Assembly (NCBI RefSeq): GCF_900606115.1
Contig: NZ_UWPJ01000036.1
Span: forward strand, 1 to 64,000
DNA: 64,000 nt
Direction of reading: 5' to 3'
From: Pigmentiphaga humi
Lineage (GTDB): Bacteria > Pseudomonadota > Gammaproteobacteria > Burkholderiales > Burkholderiaceae_B
Positions 41,960 through 51,399 of this stretch are shown piece after piece; the stretch's first letter is position 1; each line of letters begins with the position of its first letter. The position numbers and the translations under genes are program-made. Under the pieces are notes generated by a model. The model searched no databases, had not been told where the DNA came from, and saw only the letters and a program-made list of their open reading frames with translations.

Positions 41960-43308
41960 GACGACGCGTTCGCCCGTTCCCAGCCCGTGCGGAGGAACTC
42001 CGTGGCGGCCTCGACGGGCATGGGCGCGGCGCACAGGAAGCCCTGCCAGGCATCGCAACCCATTTCCCGCAGCGCCTCGAGCTGCTCGGGAGTCTCGACG
42101 CCTTCGGCGATGGTTTCCATGCCGACGCTGCGGCAGAACTGGATGACGGTGCGCAGCATCTCGCGATCGTAATCGTTGTACAGCACGCCGGACACGAAGC
42201 ATCGATCCAGCTTCACGGCACCGAACTGGGCCGAGCGCAGCCTCAGGAAATTGGAATAGCCGCTGCCGAAATCGTCCAGGCTGAATCCCACGCCCATTTC
42301 ATTCAGTTGCCGCGTGATCTCGACGGCCTCGTCCGGATGCGCGATCTCGACGGATTCGGTCAGCTCGATCTCGAGCCGCCGGGGATCCACCCCCGTCTCC
42401 CTCAGCAACCGGCCTACCGTGGCAGGCAGTTCGCCGTGCAGTTGCGCCGCGCTCAGGTTGACCGCGACCTGGGCACAGTGCACACCCTGCCGGCTCCAGG
42501 CCGCCAACTGCTCGCACGCGGTGCGCAACACCCAATTGTCCAGCATGTCGCTCAGGCCGGACGATTCGATCTGGGGAATGAAATCGGCCGGCTGCACCAG
42601 AACGCCACGGCGGTGCCAGCGCACCAGCGCTTCGAACCCGCGCAAGCGACCGCTGCCGATCTCGAGCTGGGGCTGGTAGTACAGCTCGAACTCGCCGCGC
42701 TTCAACCCCGAGGCGACCTCGGCCGCGAAGGAATCCTCGCGCATGAGCAGGCCGCGGTCGAGATCTTCCGGCCCGTCGCTCCAGCATACCCACCGCGCGC
42801 GCGTACGCAGCGCATAGCGAGCGGCCTGCTGGGCCCGTAGCAGCACGTTCGCCGCTTCGGCCATGTCGCTGGGCAGCATCACGATGCCGAAGGCGGCCTC
42901 TCCTACACCGCGCCTCTCTCCCAGCACTTCCAGCAGCGACGAACGCTCGCACAGCCTCTGGGCGGCGCCGATGGCGCCCAGCTTGTCGCTGACGTCGCGC
43001 AGCACGATGACCAGGCAGGCCGGATCCAGCACACAGATCAGATCATCCTGGCGGATGAAGCGCCGGATCCTGGAAAGGATCTCGTCGCGCATCGCCGACG
43101 GCGTGTCGCGGGGGATGGTCATGGCCAGCACAGCCGCCCGCCTGCGCTCGGCCAGCAGGACGGCCAATTCGCGCAGCAGCAACGCTTTCTCGCCAACGTC
43201 GGCCAGCGTTTCCGGGGTGGCCGGCGTTTCGGGCATCATCGTCGGCATTGGAACAATTCGAGCAATCATTCGGGTTCGGTCCGTCTGCCGCAACCTGCGG
43301 CACGTCAT
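41956..43308 (-). CDS. EAL-domain protein with degenerate GGDEF-like N-terminus
   Basis: A 450-residue protein with no membrane segment. The N-terminal half has the shape of a GGDEF domain, but the signature is replaced by DPACL (95-99), so it should not synthesise c-di-GMP. The EAL domain (about 195-445) has EALVRW at 226-231, NLSAAQL, IELTES, DDFGSGYSN, KLDRCFV and AEGVET, the residues for metal and substrate, so phosphodiesterase activity is expected. The start at ATG 43308 or 43269 is open. It is divergent from bcsD across 259 bp. Confidence 0.92.
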   Translation of the reverse strand: MTCRRLRQTDRTRMIARIVPMPTMMPETPATPETLADVGEKALLLRELAVLLAERRRAAVLAMTIPRDTPSAMRDEILSRIRRFIRQDDLICVLDPACLVIVLRDVSDKLGAIGAAQRLCERSSLLEVLGERRGVGEAAFGIVMLPSDMAEAANVLLRAQQAARYALRTRARWVCWSDGPEDLDRGLLMREDSFAAEVASGLKRGEFELYYQPQLEIGSGRLRGFEALVRWHRRGVLVQPADFIPQIESSGLSDMLDNWVLRTACEQLAAWSRQGVHCAQVAVNLSAAQLHGELPATVGRLLRETGVDPRRLEIELTESVEIAHPDEAVEITRQLNEMGVGFSLDDFGSGYSNFLRLRSAQFGAVKLDRCFVSGVLYNDYDREMLRTVIQFCRSVGMETIAEGVETPEQLEALREMGCDAWQGFLCAAPMPVEAATEFLRTGWERANASS

Positions 43309-43567
43309 AGCCGGACTGTTTCAATTTGAATCATCGCACAGCAGCGATTATCACCAAAGCAAAACCCGCTCCAGTAACAAACGCCGTCGGCGGATAAACG
43401 GCATTTATACCTTGTTCCGCTCGGGCCAGGGTCTCGGCAACCGGGTTTTATGGCCGCAATCGAGACGCCAGAAGCGCGCCCGTATCCGCTACAATGTAAA
43501 CGATTGTTGCCCAGTTTCCGGACACGGACTCCAAATTTCCTAATCTCTTCTTGCAAGATCGAAAGGC
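43309..43567. promoter_or_regulatory. Divergent intergenic region between the EAL gene and bcsD
   Basis: 259 bp, visibly richer in A/T than its neighbours. A TACAAT lies at 43490-43495 on the plus strand, about 70 nt before bcsD, with no convincing -35. No small gene or strong hairpin is visible. It probably holds promoters for both genes. Confidence 0.35.
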
Positions 43568-44026
43568 ATGGTGAATCCAACGGTTCTCGATTATCTGGGC
43601 GGCCGCCAAGCCTCGCGGCAGTGGAAGAAATTTCTGGCTGCCCTGGCGCTGGAGTTTTCCGGCGCGCTTCCCGAGGCCGACCTGCGTGCGCTCATGCGGC
43701 GCGTCGGAATCCGCTTTGCCGAGCAGTCCGCGCTCTCCCGCTGCGAAACGCTGGACGATGCGCAACGCTCCATGAATCTGGTCTGGATGGATCAAGACTG
43801 GGGCTGGGCCACCGTCGACGAGCAACATGACGCGCTGCGGATTACCCATAACTGCTCGCCGCTCCATGCCGCGTTCGGGCCGCACTCGAGCGCCTGGATC
43901 GCCGCCTTTCTCGAAGGGGTATACCAGAAATGGTTCGAGCAGCTCGGAGCGGGCAGCCACCTTATGGTCACACAGGCGTCCGAGGTGGACGCCATGGGCT
44001 GCGTCGAACTCCGGCTCGGCCGGTAA
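43568..44026 (+). CDS. bcsD: Cellulose synthase subunit D-like protein
   Basis: A 152-residue protein of the BcsD family, the periplasmic or cytoplasmic ring protein that aligns glucan export in Komagataeibacter and is found in many proteobacterial bcs operons. Family text is clear: QWKKFLAALALEFSGAL, MRRVGIRFAEQSALSRCETL, MNLVWMDQDWGWATV, HNCSPLHAAFG and LEGVYQKWFEQLGAG. No signal peptide is visible. It is the first gene of a three-gene bcs remnant and is followed by bcsP after 55 bp. The synthase genes bcsA and bcsB are not in the window. Confidence 0.9.
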   Translation: MVNPTVLDYLGGRQASRQWKKFLAALALEFSGALPEADLRALMRRVGIRFAEQSALSRCETLDDAQRSMNLVWMDQDWGWATVDEQHDALRITHNCSPLHAAFGPHSSAWIAAFLEGVYQKWFEQLGAGSHLMVTQASEVDAMGCVELRLGR

Positions 44027-44081
44027 GAATAATCAGCAGTCCAGTCCATACCGCCGGCCCAGGCTTATGGGGAGATAAGGC

Positions 44082-44810
44082 ATGAACGAATCCGACGACA
44101 TCGCCAAGCTTTTCAAGCATTTTGGCGGCCAGGCGAACCAATACCAGGAGATCGGCCGCGCCAACGAAGCTCGCGTCTCCCGCGAGCGTTGGCCGCTGCT
44201 GGCCTCGGTCGATCCCGAGCGTCCCGCCCAAGCCCCGCCTGTCGAAATCGCCGCGTCGGCGGCAGCCGGCCAGCCCGATGCATCCCGTGCCGCCGCTCGA
44301 GGCGATGACCTCGCGCCGCCGATCGCACAGGCTGTCGAACCCGCTGCCTTCCCTGCTGCTGACGCCATCCAGCCCGACCAGCGTCACGAGCCTCGCCTGG
44401 AGCCCTGGATCGCCATGCCGCCGGCGCCGCAACCCGCCCAGGCCAGGCCGGCGCAAGCTCAGCGAGAGCAGGCGCCGCTGCCGGCCAAGCCATCCGAAGC
44501 GTTCGTTCCGCCCCATCCGGAGCGGTTGCGTACCCGGGGGCTGCCCCCGGCCCCGGTTCGCGCCGCCTCGACGGCATTGCCCGCCACGGCTCCGGTCCCT
44601 ACGGCTTCGGCGGCGCCGCCCGCCACTGCCCCGGTTCGGCAGGAAAGCGCCCCGGCAGTATCGTCCGCCGCGCCTCCCGCCTCCGGCGCGAACCAGTCTG
44701 CTGCCGGACTGGCAGGAATTTTCTCGCGTCTGTCCAAGTCTGCCGCGCCGCCGACCGCTGCCGCGGAAGACCGCCATGCATCCTTGTTAGAGCGCCTGAA
44801 TCGCTTGTGA
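44082..44810 (+). CDS. bcsP: BcsP/BcsR-like cellulose biosynthesis accessory protein
   Basis: A 242-residue protein. The first 50 residues match the BcsR/BcsP pattern: DDIAKLFKHFGG, YQEIG, and ERWPLLASV. The middle (about 55-205) is low-complexity Ala/Pro. The C-terminus has a second conserved-looking patch (GLAGIFSRL ... SLLERLNRL). BcsR works with BcsQ to localise and activate the cellulose synthase. GGGGAG lies 8 nt upstream of the ATG. The stop overlaps the bcsQ GTG (GTGA). Confidence 0.82.
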   Translation: MNESDDIAKLFKHFGGQANQYQEIGRANEARVSRERWPLLASVDPERPAQAPPVEIAASAAAGQPDASRAAARGDDLAPPIAQAVEPAAFPAADAIQPDQRHEPRLEPWIAMPPAPQPAQARPAQAQREQAPLPAKPSEAFVPPHPERLRTRGLPPAPVRAASTALPATAPVPTASAAPPATAPVRQESAPAVSSAAPPASGANQSAAGLAGIFSRLSKSAAPPTAAAEDRHASLLERLNRL

Positions 44811-45568
44811 AAATCATCGCCATTGTTTCCGCCAAAGGCGGCGTGGGCAAAACCACGGTTACCGCCAATCTGAGCACGGCACTCAGGCAAGGCGGGCAAG
44901 ACGTACTCACGGTCGACCTCGACCCGCAAAACGCGCTACACCTGCATCTCGGAGGCACCCCCCGGCATATCGACGGAGTTTCCCGCGCCACGCTGAGCGG
45001 GCGGGACTGGCGCGCAATCGGCCCGATCAGCCCCTCCGGAGTCGTTGCGCTGCCCTATGGGGCAGTCAACGAAAACGACCGGCAGGCCTTCGAGCGCCAT
45101 CTCGAGCAGTACCCGACATGGCTGACCGACAATTTGCGCAAGCTCGACCTCGGGCCCGATCACCTCGTCATCCTCGATACCCCGCCCGGTCCGTCCATCT
45201 ACATGCGCGCGGCGCTGTCGGCCGCCAACCTGGTCGTGATCGTCATGCTGCCCGACGCGGCCTCCTACGCCACGCTACCCATGATGGAAGGCCTGGTGCA
45301 GACCTACTGCCTGCCCCGGCAGAACTTCATCGACCATACCTTCGTGCTCAATCAGGTGGACAACTCCCGGTTGCTGTCTCGCGACGTTTCCCAAATCATG
45401 CGGTCCGAATTCGGCAGCCGCATCGTGGGGCCGGTCCACCAGGACCAATCCGTCTCCGAAGCGCTGGCGTTCAACCAGAGTGTCCTCGAGTACGATATCC
45501 ATTGCCAGGCAACGCAGGACTACCGGTCCTGTGCCCGCAACGTGCTGGCAGCCCTGAACGGCCAATGA
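44807..45568 (+). CDS. bcsQ: BcsQ, MinD/ParA-type ATPase of cellulose secretion
   Basis: A 253-residue SIMIBI ATPase with the deviant Walker A KGGVGKTT (residues 10-17), the switch DLDPQNALHLHLGG, and DTPPGPS. BcsQ recruits cellulose biosynthesis machinery to its site and, with BcsR, stabilises the synthase. GTG start at 44807 overlaps the bcsP stop. The gene ends directly at repeat copy E, where bcsA would normally follow, and moaA comes next. Confidence 0.88.
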   Translation: MKIIAIVSAKGGVGKTTVTANLSTALRQGGQDVLTVDLDPQNALHLHLGGTPRHIDGVSRATLSGRDWRAIGPISPSGVVALPYGAVNENDRQAFERHLEQYPTWLTDNLRKLDLGPDHLVILDTPPGPSIYMRAALSAANLVVIVMLPDAASYATLPMMEGLVQTYCLPRQNFIDHTFVLNQVDNSRLLSRDVSQIMRSEFGSRIVGPVHQDQSVSEALAFNQSVLEYDIHCQATQDYRSCARNVLAALNGQ

Positions 45569-45569
45569 A

Positions 45570-45648
45570 GCCCCCCCTACGCGCTTACGCGCCCCCAGGG
45601 GCGAAGCGGGTGGACCGGCGGAGCCGGATCCACCGCTTCCTGGATTGG
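45570..45648 (+). repeat. 80-bp interspersed element, copy E (after bcsQ)
   Basis: Begins one or two bases after the bcsQ stop in the direction of transcription. Same GTGGACCGG...GATCCACCGC variant as copy D, with two short deletions in the first blocks. It forms the right edge of the signalling island. The remaining bases to moaA (to 45810) show no gene. Confidence 0.88.
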
Positions 45649-45810
45649 ACGGCGTACTTTCATGTGGCACGGGGACAGCGCCACGGAAAACTGGTCTGAG
45701 CGAGCCAGGATCTCTTAGTAGCGTCCTATTCCGAGGCTATCCGCGCCATGCGGTAGTATTGAGGGAGACGAGGACCGGCCCGGCCGGCCCGCTTTTGCCG
45801 CTTGCCCGAC

Positions 45811-46914
45811 GTGACCCAGAAGACCATCCTGCTAGCCGACCACCGCCTGCACCGCCTCGTGCCTGTGGTTCCCGCCCTGCCCGAGCCGCCCTCCGGCATG
45901 CTGGACGACAAGCGCGGGCGGCGGCTGCACGATCTGCGCATCTCGGTCACCGATCGCTGCAACTTCCGCTGCGTGTATTGCATGCCCAAGGAAGTCTTCG
46001 GCAAGGATTACCCCTACCTGCCGCACGACGCCTTGCTCAGCTTCGAGGAAATCGTCCGGCTGGCGCGCGTGTTCGTCGCGCACGGCGTGGAGAAGATCCG
46101 GCTGACCGGCGGCGAGCCGCTGCTGCGCAAGAATATCGAAACGCTGGTTGCCCAATTGGCCGAGCTGCACACGCCTGGCGGCCAGCCCCTGGACCTGACC
46201 CTCACCACCAACGCCACGCTGCTGGCGCGCAAGGCGCGTGCGCTGGCCGATGCGGGCCTGAAGCGCGTGACCGTCAGCCTGGATGCGCTCGACGATACGA
46301 TCTTCCGCCGCATGAACGACGTCGACTTCCCCGTGTCGGACGTGCTGCGCGGCATCGATGCCGCCGCCGAGGCCGGGCTGGGGCCCATCAAGATCAACAT
46401 GGTCGTGAAAAAAGGGGCCAACGACAGCCAGATCGAGGCCATGGCCGGGCATTTCCGCAGATCGGGCCACATTCTGCGCTTTATCGAGTACATGGACGTC
46501 GGCGCTTCGAACGGCTGGAAAATGGATGAAGTCGTGGCGTCGGCCGAGGTACTGCGCCGCATTGATGCCCGCTGGCCGCTGGAAACGCTGCAGCCGCACT
46601 ATACCGGCGAGGTGGCGCAGCGTTGGCGCTACCGCGACGGCGCCGGGGAAATCGGCGTGATATCCAGCGTCACCCAGGCCTTCTGTTCGACCTGTACGCG
46701 CGCCCGGCTCTCGACCGAGGGCCAGCTCTACCTGTGCCTGTTCGCGCAGCAGGGATACGATTTGCGCGCGCTGCTGCGCGGCGGCGCCAGCGACGCTGAA
46801 CTGGCTGCTGCGGTCGCGCATGTCTGGCAAGGCCGCGACGACAACTATTCCGAGCGCCGTTCGGCCGATACGCCGCGGGCCGGAAAGATAGAGATGAGCT
46901 ACATCGGCGGCTGA
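45811..46914 (+). CDS. moaA: GTP 3',8-cyclase of molybdopterin synthesis
   Basis: A radical-SAM enzyme that converts GTP to 3',8-cyclo-dihydro-GTP, the first step of molybdenum cofactor synthesis. The N-terminal [4Fe-4S] motif CNFRCVYC and the C-terminal cluster cysteines ([19 protein letters not shown], two plus one) are present, and the chain ends in the required Gly-Gly. The start is uncertain: GTG at 45811 (367 residues), TTG three codons earlier, or ATG at 45898 close to the first domain. It is convergent with pagL. Confidence 0.96.
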   Translation: MTQKTILLADHRLHRLVPVVPALPEPPSGMLDDKRGRRLHDLRISVTDRCNFRCVYCMPKEVFGKDYPYLPHDALLSFEEIVRLARVFVAHGVEKIRLTGGEPLLRKNIETLVAQLAELHTPGGQPLDLTLTTNATLLARKARALADAGLKRVTVSLDALDDTIFRRMNDVDFPVSDVLRGIDAAAEAGLGPIKINMVVKKGANDSQIEAMAGHFRRSGHILRFIEYMDVGASNGWKMDEVVASAEVLRRIDARWPLETLQPHYTGEVAQRWRYRDGAGEIGVISSVTQAFCSTCTRARLSTEGQLYLCLFAQQGYDLRALLRGGASDAELAAAVAHVWQGRDDNYSERRSADTPRAGKIEMSYIGG

Positions 46915-46988
46915 AGGCGCATCGCGCGCATCCAGCCGTCCGGAAACCGGTGCTGCGCCGCTGGCGCGGCCGGCCCCGGGGTTCGTGC

Positions 46989-47522
46989 TCAGAACGACAT
47001 GGCGAAATTGAGCTGGAGCTGGTTCAGGCCCTGGTTCTTGCCCTTGAGGCCGCCATTCGAAAAGTGCGAGACGCGCACGCCCAGGCGAGTGTTGTTGCTG
47101 ATCTTGAAACCCGCGCCGATGTGATCGCCGAACTGGAAGGTCGAGCTGATGTCCTTGTCGTGGAAGCGTTTTTCGCTGACCAGCGTGGCGCCGATGCCGG
47201 CTTCGACGTAGAGACGCTCGGTGGGCCACCAGCGGAACATGGGAATTGCATTGAGCTGCCACATGTTCTTGGCATAGCCCGGTAGCGCGTTCGACGCCCA
47301 CCAGTAGGAAGCGCCCAGCTCGCCCACGAGCTCCAGCCGCGTGCCACCCAGGCCGGTATGCCAGAGCGGCGCCGTTTCGTAGTTCAGCGTCAGGCGGTTG
47401 TGTCCGTCGAGCTTGCCGTATTGGGCGCTCCAGCCGCCATTGGCAAACCCGCCTGTGGGCTCGGCATGCGCCGGAAGGACTGCAAGCGGAAGAAGCGCGG
47501 CAAGAAGGGCTATTTTTTTCAT
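46989..47522 (-). CDS. pagL: Lipid A 3-O-deacylase PagL
   Basis: An outer-membrane beta-barrel that removes the 3-position acyl chain of lipid A. The 177-residue protein has a signal peptide (cleavage after AHA, residue 20), alternating barrel strands, and a C-terminal phenylalanine. Active-site H153 and S155 are in RVSHFSNGG. The glutamate of the Pseudomonas PagL triad falls on N167 in an ungapped alignment. PagL from B. bronchiseptica is a known member of the family. The gene is intact here. It lies 20 bp after accD, on the same strand. Confidence 0.93.
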   Translation of the reverse strand: MKKIALLAALLPLAVLPAHAEPTGGFANGGWSAQYGKLDGHNRLTLNYETAPLWHTGLGGTRLELVGELGASYWWASNALPGYAKNMWQLNAIPMFRWWPTERLYVEAGIGATLVSEKRFHDKDISSTFQFGDHIGAGFKISNNTRLGVRVSHFSNGGLKGKNQGLNQLQLNFAMSF

Positions 47523-47542
47523 GGATTTTGCCTGGGTGGTGG

Positions 47543-48412
47543 TCAGACGACGGCGTCGGCCGGCTGCTGCGTCAGCAATGCCAGCAAACGTGCAATTTCT
47601 TCACGCATCCGGCGGCGATCGACGATCATGTCGATCGCGCCTTTTTCGAGCAGGAACTCGGCGCGCTGGAAGCCTTCGGGAAGTTTTTCGCGGACGGTCT
47701 GCTCGATCACGCGCGGTCCGGCGAAACCGACCAGCGCCTTGGGCTCGACGATGACCACGTCGCCCATGAAGGCGAAGCTGGCGGACACGCCGCCCATCGT
47801 CGGATCGGACAGCACACTGATGAAAGGCAGTCTGCGCTGGGCCAACAAGGTCAGCGCAGCGGTGGTCTTGGCCATCTGCATCAGCGAGAGCAGCCCTTCC
47901 TGCATGCGCGCGCCGCCGGAAGCAGCCACGCAGATGAACGGCACTTTCTGCTCGATGGCGGCCTGAACGCCGCGCACGAAGCGCTCGCCCACCACCGAGC
48001 CCATGGACCCGCCCATGAACTCGAACTCGAAGCATGCCACCACCACCGGCAGGGTGTGCATGGCGCCCCCCATCACCACCAGCGCATCGGTCTCGCCGGT
48101 CTGGGCCATGGCGTCCTGCAGGCGGTCGGGATACTTCTTGGTGTCCTTGAACTTCAGGCTATCGACCGGCAGCGTGCCGATGCCGATTTCGTAGCGGCCC
48201 TCGGCATCGAGCAGCGCGTCGATGCGCTGGCGCGCGCCTATGCGCATATGATGTTCGCATTTGGGGCAAACGTTCAGGTTCTTGTCGAGATCGTCGCGAT
48301 ACAGCACCGATTCGCACGACGGGCACTTGACCCACAGACCCTCCGGAACGCGGCGCGCGGACCCGTCGGTGGTCTTGATGCGGGGCGGGAGCAGTTTCTC
48401 TATCCAGCTCAT
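47543..48412 (-). CDS. accD: Acetyl-CoA carboxylase carboxyltransferase subunit beta
   Basis: Together with AccA it transfers the carboxyl group from biotin to acetyl-CoA, giving malonyl-CoA for the fab pathway. In this 289-residue protein the zinc ribbon is C30, C33, C49 and C52, followed by the crotonase-fold domain with [10 protein letters not shown] and SGGARMQEG. The ATG overlaps the trpA stop by 4 nt, the usual trpFBA-accD arrangement. folC, which often follows accD, is absent here and pagL takes its place. Confidence 0.98.
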   Translation of the reverse strand: MSWIEKLLPPRIKTTDGSARRVPEGLWVKCPSCESVLYRDDLDKNLNVCPKCEHHMRIGARQRIDALLDAEGRYEIGIGTLPVDSLKFKDTKKYPDRLQDAMAQTGETDALVVMGGAMHTLPVVVACFEFEFMGGSMGSVVGERFVRGVQAAIEQKVPFICVAASGGARMQEGLLSLMQMAKTTAALTLLAQRRLPFISVLSDPTMGGVSASFAFMGDVVIVEPKALVGFAGPRVIEQTVREKLPEGFQRAEFLLEKGAIDMIVDRRRMREEIARLLALLTQQPADAVV

Positions 48413-49284
48413 GCGGATTTCCTTGATTCATTGGTCGCGTCGCCCGGAGGCAGGACGTCGAGCGCGTCCCGGATTGTACGCAACCAGGCGCCCGCCGCGC
48501 GAGCGCAGATTTCCGGCAGTTGCTCCGCTGGCACGCCGGCAGAAGCGGCTTCCAGTTCCTGGATCAGCCGGCTGCCGATGATCACCGCGTCGGCCGCAGC
48601 GCCCAGCGCCTGGGCGCTGGCGGCGTCGCGGATGCCGAAGCCCACGCCCACCGGCACCGAAACGAACTGGCGGATCCGCGCCACGCGGCGGGACACCTCG
48701 GCCACGTCCAGATTGCCTGCGCCGGTCACGCCCTTGAGCGAGACATAATAGACATAGCCGCGCGCCACCTTGGCGACGGCCTGCATGCGCTCGTCGGTCG
48801 TGGTGGGCGCCAGCAGGAAAATCGGGTCGATGCCGTGCCGGTCCAGCAGGCCGGCGAAGGTTTCGGTTTCTTCGGGCGGGTAATCCACCACCAGGCAGCC
48901 GTCCACCCCGGCAGCCTGGGCGGCGGCCGCGAACTCGGCCTGGCCCATGCGTTCGACGGGATTGGCATAGCCCATCAGCACCACGGGCGTACTGGCATCG
49001 GTGGCGCGGAACTCCCGGACCATATCGAGCACGTGGCGCAAGCCCACGCCCTGCTCCAGCGCATGCTGGCTGGAACGCTGGATTACCGGGCCGTCGGCCA
49101 TGGGATCGGAAAACGGCACCCCAAGCTCGATCACGTCGGCACCGGCCGCCACCAAGGCATGCATGATGGGAACGGTGCTGGCCGCATCGGGATAGCCGGC
49201 GGTAACGTAGGGTACCAGCGCGCAGCGGCCGGGCATGGCGGCGCGACGGGCGAAAGCTGCGGCGATGCGTGAAGATGTCGACAT
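48409..49284 (-). CDS. trpA: Tryptophan synthase alpha subunit
   Basis: Cleaves indole-3-glycerol phosphate and channels indole to TrpB. The 291-residue TIM barrel has the catalytic glutamate in [11 protein letters not shown] and the catalytic aspartate in VDYPPEE, the latter within the text LVVDYPPEE. The phosphate loops GVTGAG and GFGI are present. ATG at 49284 is chosen; the upstream open frame mirrors trpB. It starts 11 bp after the trpB stop and is coupled to accD by ATGA. Confidence 0.98.
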   Translation of the reverse strand: MSTSSRIAAAFARRAAMPGRCALVPYVTAGYPDAASTVPIMHALVAAGADVIELGVPFSDPMADGPVIQRSSQHALEQGVGLRHVLDMVREFRATDASTPVVLMGYANPVERMGQAEFAAAAQAAGVDGCLVVDYPPEETETFAGLLDRHGIDPIFLLAPTTTDERMQAVAKVARGYVYYVSLKGVTGAGNLDVAEVSRRVARIRQFVSVPVGVGFGIRDAASAQALGAAADAVIIGSRLIQELEAASAGVPAEQLPEICARAAGAWLRTIRDALDVLPPGDATNESRKSA

Positions 49285-49295
49285 ATGACCGCCTT

Positions 49296-50495
49296 TCAGA
49301 GAACGATGCCCGAACGTTCGGCGACGGTATGCATATCCTTGTCGCCGCGCCCGGAAAGATTGACCAGCAGGATCTTGTCCTTGGGCAGCGTGGGCGCCAG
49401 CCGGACGGCATGCGCGATCGCGTGCGAGGACTCCAGAGCGGGAATGATCCCCTCGATCCGGCAGCAACTATGGAAAGCGGCCAGCGCTTCCTCGTCGGTA
49501 ACACCGACATAGGTGGCGCGGCCGCTGTCCATCAGCCAGGCGTGCTCGGGCCCCACGCCCGGATAGTCCAGGCCGGCGGAAATCGAATGAGTATCGATGA
49601 TCTGGCCGTTTTCGTCCTGCAGCACGTAGGTGCGGTTGCCGTGCAGCACGCCCGGCAGTCCGCCGGCCAGCGAGGCCGCATGGCGTCCCGTATCCATTCC
49701 CTCGCCCGCCGCCTCGACGCCCACCAGCTGGACCTCGTCGTAGGGGATATAGGGATGGAAAATGCCCATGGCGTTCGAACCGCCGCCCACCGCGGCGATG
49801 ACCACGTCGGGCTGGCGGCCGGCGGCCTCGGGCATCTGCACCAGGCACTCCTTGCCGATCACCGTCTGGAAATCGCGCACCAGCATGGGATAGGGGTGCG
49901 GTCCCGCCACCGTGCCGATGATGTAGAAGGTATCTTCGACATTCGTCACCCAGTCGCGCATGGCTTCGTTGAGCGCGTCCTTGAGCGTGCGCGAACCGGA
50001 CTCCACCGGTACCACCGTCGCGCCCAGCAGCTTCATCCGGTAGACGTTGGCGGCCTGGCGCTTGACGTCTTCGCTGCCCATGTAGACCACGCATTCCATG
50101 CCGTAGCGCGCCGCCACCGTCGCGGTGGCCACGCCGTGCTGGCCCGCGCCGGTCTCGGCGATCACGCGCTGCTTGCCCATGCGCCGCGCCAGCAGCGCCT
50201 GGCCGATACAGTTGTTCACCTTGTGCGCGCCGGTATGGTTCAGGTCTTCGCGCTTGAGCCAGATCTGCGCGCCGCCCAGCTCTTCGGACCAGCGCTTGGC
50301 GTGGTAGACCGGGCTGGGACGGCCGACGAAGTGCTTGAGCTCGTAATGGAATTCGGCGATGAATTCGGGATCGTTCTGGTAGCGCTCGTAGTTGCGGCGC
50401 AGCTCGTCGAGCGCGTGCATCAGCGTCTCGGCGACGAATACGCCGCCATAAGGGCCGAAATGGCCCCGCGCATCAGGGAAATCGTAGGTTTTCAC
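49296..50495 (-). CDS. trpB: Tryptophan synthase beta subunit
   Basis: A PLP enzyme joining indole and serine. The 399-residue protein has the PLP lysine in [10 protein letters not shown], the phosphate loop GGGSNAMG, and the COMM-type channel residues. Length is usual. It lies 14 bp downstream of trpF on the same strand, forming trpF-trpB-trpA-accD. No trp attenuator-like leader is visible ahead of trpF. Confidence 0.98.
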   Translation of the reverse strand: MKTYDFPDARGHFGPYGGVFVAETLMHALDELRRNYERYQNDPEFIAEFHYELKHFVGRPSPVYHAKRWSEELGGAQIWLKREDLNHTGAHKVNNCIGQALLARRMGKQRVIAETGAGQHGVATATVAARYGMECVVYMGSEDVKRQAANVYRMKLLGATVVPVESGSRTLKDALNEAMRDWVTNVEDTFYIIGTVAGPHPYPMLVRDFQTVIGKECLVQMPEAAGRQPDVVIAAVGGGSNAMGIFHPYIPYDEVQLVGVEAAGEGMDTGRHAASLAGGLPGVLHGNRTYVLQDENGQIIDTHSISAGLDYPGVGPEHAWLMDSGRATYVGVTDEEALAAFHSCCRIEGIIPALESSHAIAHAVRLAPTLPKDKILLVNLSGRGDKDMHTVAERSGIVL

Positions 50496-50509
50496 TGGGA
50501 TGGTCCCGG

Positions 50510-51202
50510 CTAGGAGAACCGGCCTCGCGCAAGGCGGGCCGGCGATATTGCGAAAGCGTCAGCGGCTGTGTCGGCCTCGGCGACGCGGGCCACGAACCGC
50601 GCAATCCTGTCGGCGCACTTGATGCCGGCGGACTGCTCGACGCCGCTGCTTACGTCAACGGCAAAAGGACGCACCGAAGCGATGGCTTGCACCACATTTT
50701 CGGCATGCAACCCACCAGACAAAACGACCGGACGCACGCTTGCGTTGCCGAGCAGAGACCAATCGAACACCCTCCCGCTGCCGCCGTATCCTTCCGAATG
50801 GCTGTCGAACAACCAGCCGGCGGCGCTACCGTATGGTTCGCACGATTTTAGCAAAGCCTGCGAGGTCTCCGTACCCGGGCCGCCCACCCGGAAAGCCTTC
50901 AGGTAGCGATGGCCGTAGCGCTCGCACTGCGCGGGGGTCTCGTCGCCATGGAACTGCAGCAGGTCGGGCCGGACCTGCTCGAGCACCGCCCGGACCTCGG
51001 CCTCGGCGGCATTGACGAACAACGCCACGACGTCGACGAAGGGCGGCACCAGGCGCCGCAGCTCGGCGGCGCGCGCCGGCGCCAGCGCCCGCTTGCTGGG
51101 TGGATAGAACACCAGGCCGATGGCGTCGGCGCCGGCCGCGACGGCGGCCTCGACATCCTGCTCGCGGGTCAGGCCGCAGATCTTGATACGGGTACGGGAC
51201 AT
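50510..51202 (-). CDS. trpF: Phosphoribosylanthranilate isomerase
   Basis: Amadori isomerisation in tryptophan synthesis. The 230-residue TIM barrel has the general base cysteine in KICGLT, the loop [10 protein letters not shown], the catalytic aspartate in [13 protein letters not shown], and the phosphate site LSGGL and DVSSGVE. The start at 51202 gives the expected size. The C-terminal 20 residues are an extra tail. Upstream, 197 bp separate it from the GGDEF-EAL gene; a TATCAT 7-12 bp upstream of the start codon lacks a partner -35. Confidence 0.96.
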   Translation of the reverse strand: MSRTRIKICGLTREQDVEAAVAAGADAIGLVFYPPSKRALAPARAAELRRLVPPFVDVVALFVNAAEAEVRAVLEQVRPDLLQFHGDETPAQCERYGHRYLKAFRVGGPGTETSQALLKSCEPYGSAAGWLFDSHSEGYGGSGRVFDWSLLGNASVRPVVLSGGLHAENVVQAIASVRPFAVDVSSGVEQSAGIKCADRIARFVARVAEADTAADAFAISPARLARGRFS

Positions 51203-51399
51203 CTGGCTATGATACCGGTTTGCCGTGCAGGCGCGCGGCGTGCCCTCGTTCATGGTCGATTCCAACCGCAGCGATACTTGGGCGAACAGCTCGGTGAAGT
51301 CCGGGACCGGCAGCGTGGCCAGTTGGGATACGCTGCCCTGTAGCGACGCGCGCTCGAATGCGGACGCTCTCCCGAAAGCCCTGCTCCGGCTCTTCTGCC

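Noticed and set aside
46915-46988. A bidirectional terminator between moaA and pagL
   Set aside because: A short GCGCC/GGCGC hairpin exists but no T-run follows on either strand, so it does not meet the standard for an intrinsic terminator.
51203-51399. A trp attenuator or leader peptide before trpF
   Set aside because: No run of Trp codons and no alternative hairpin pair could be found in this 197-bp stretch.
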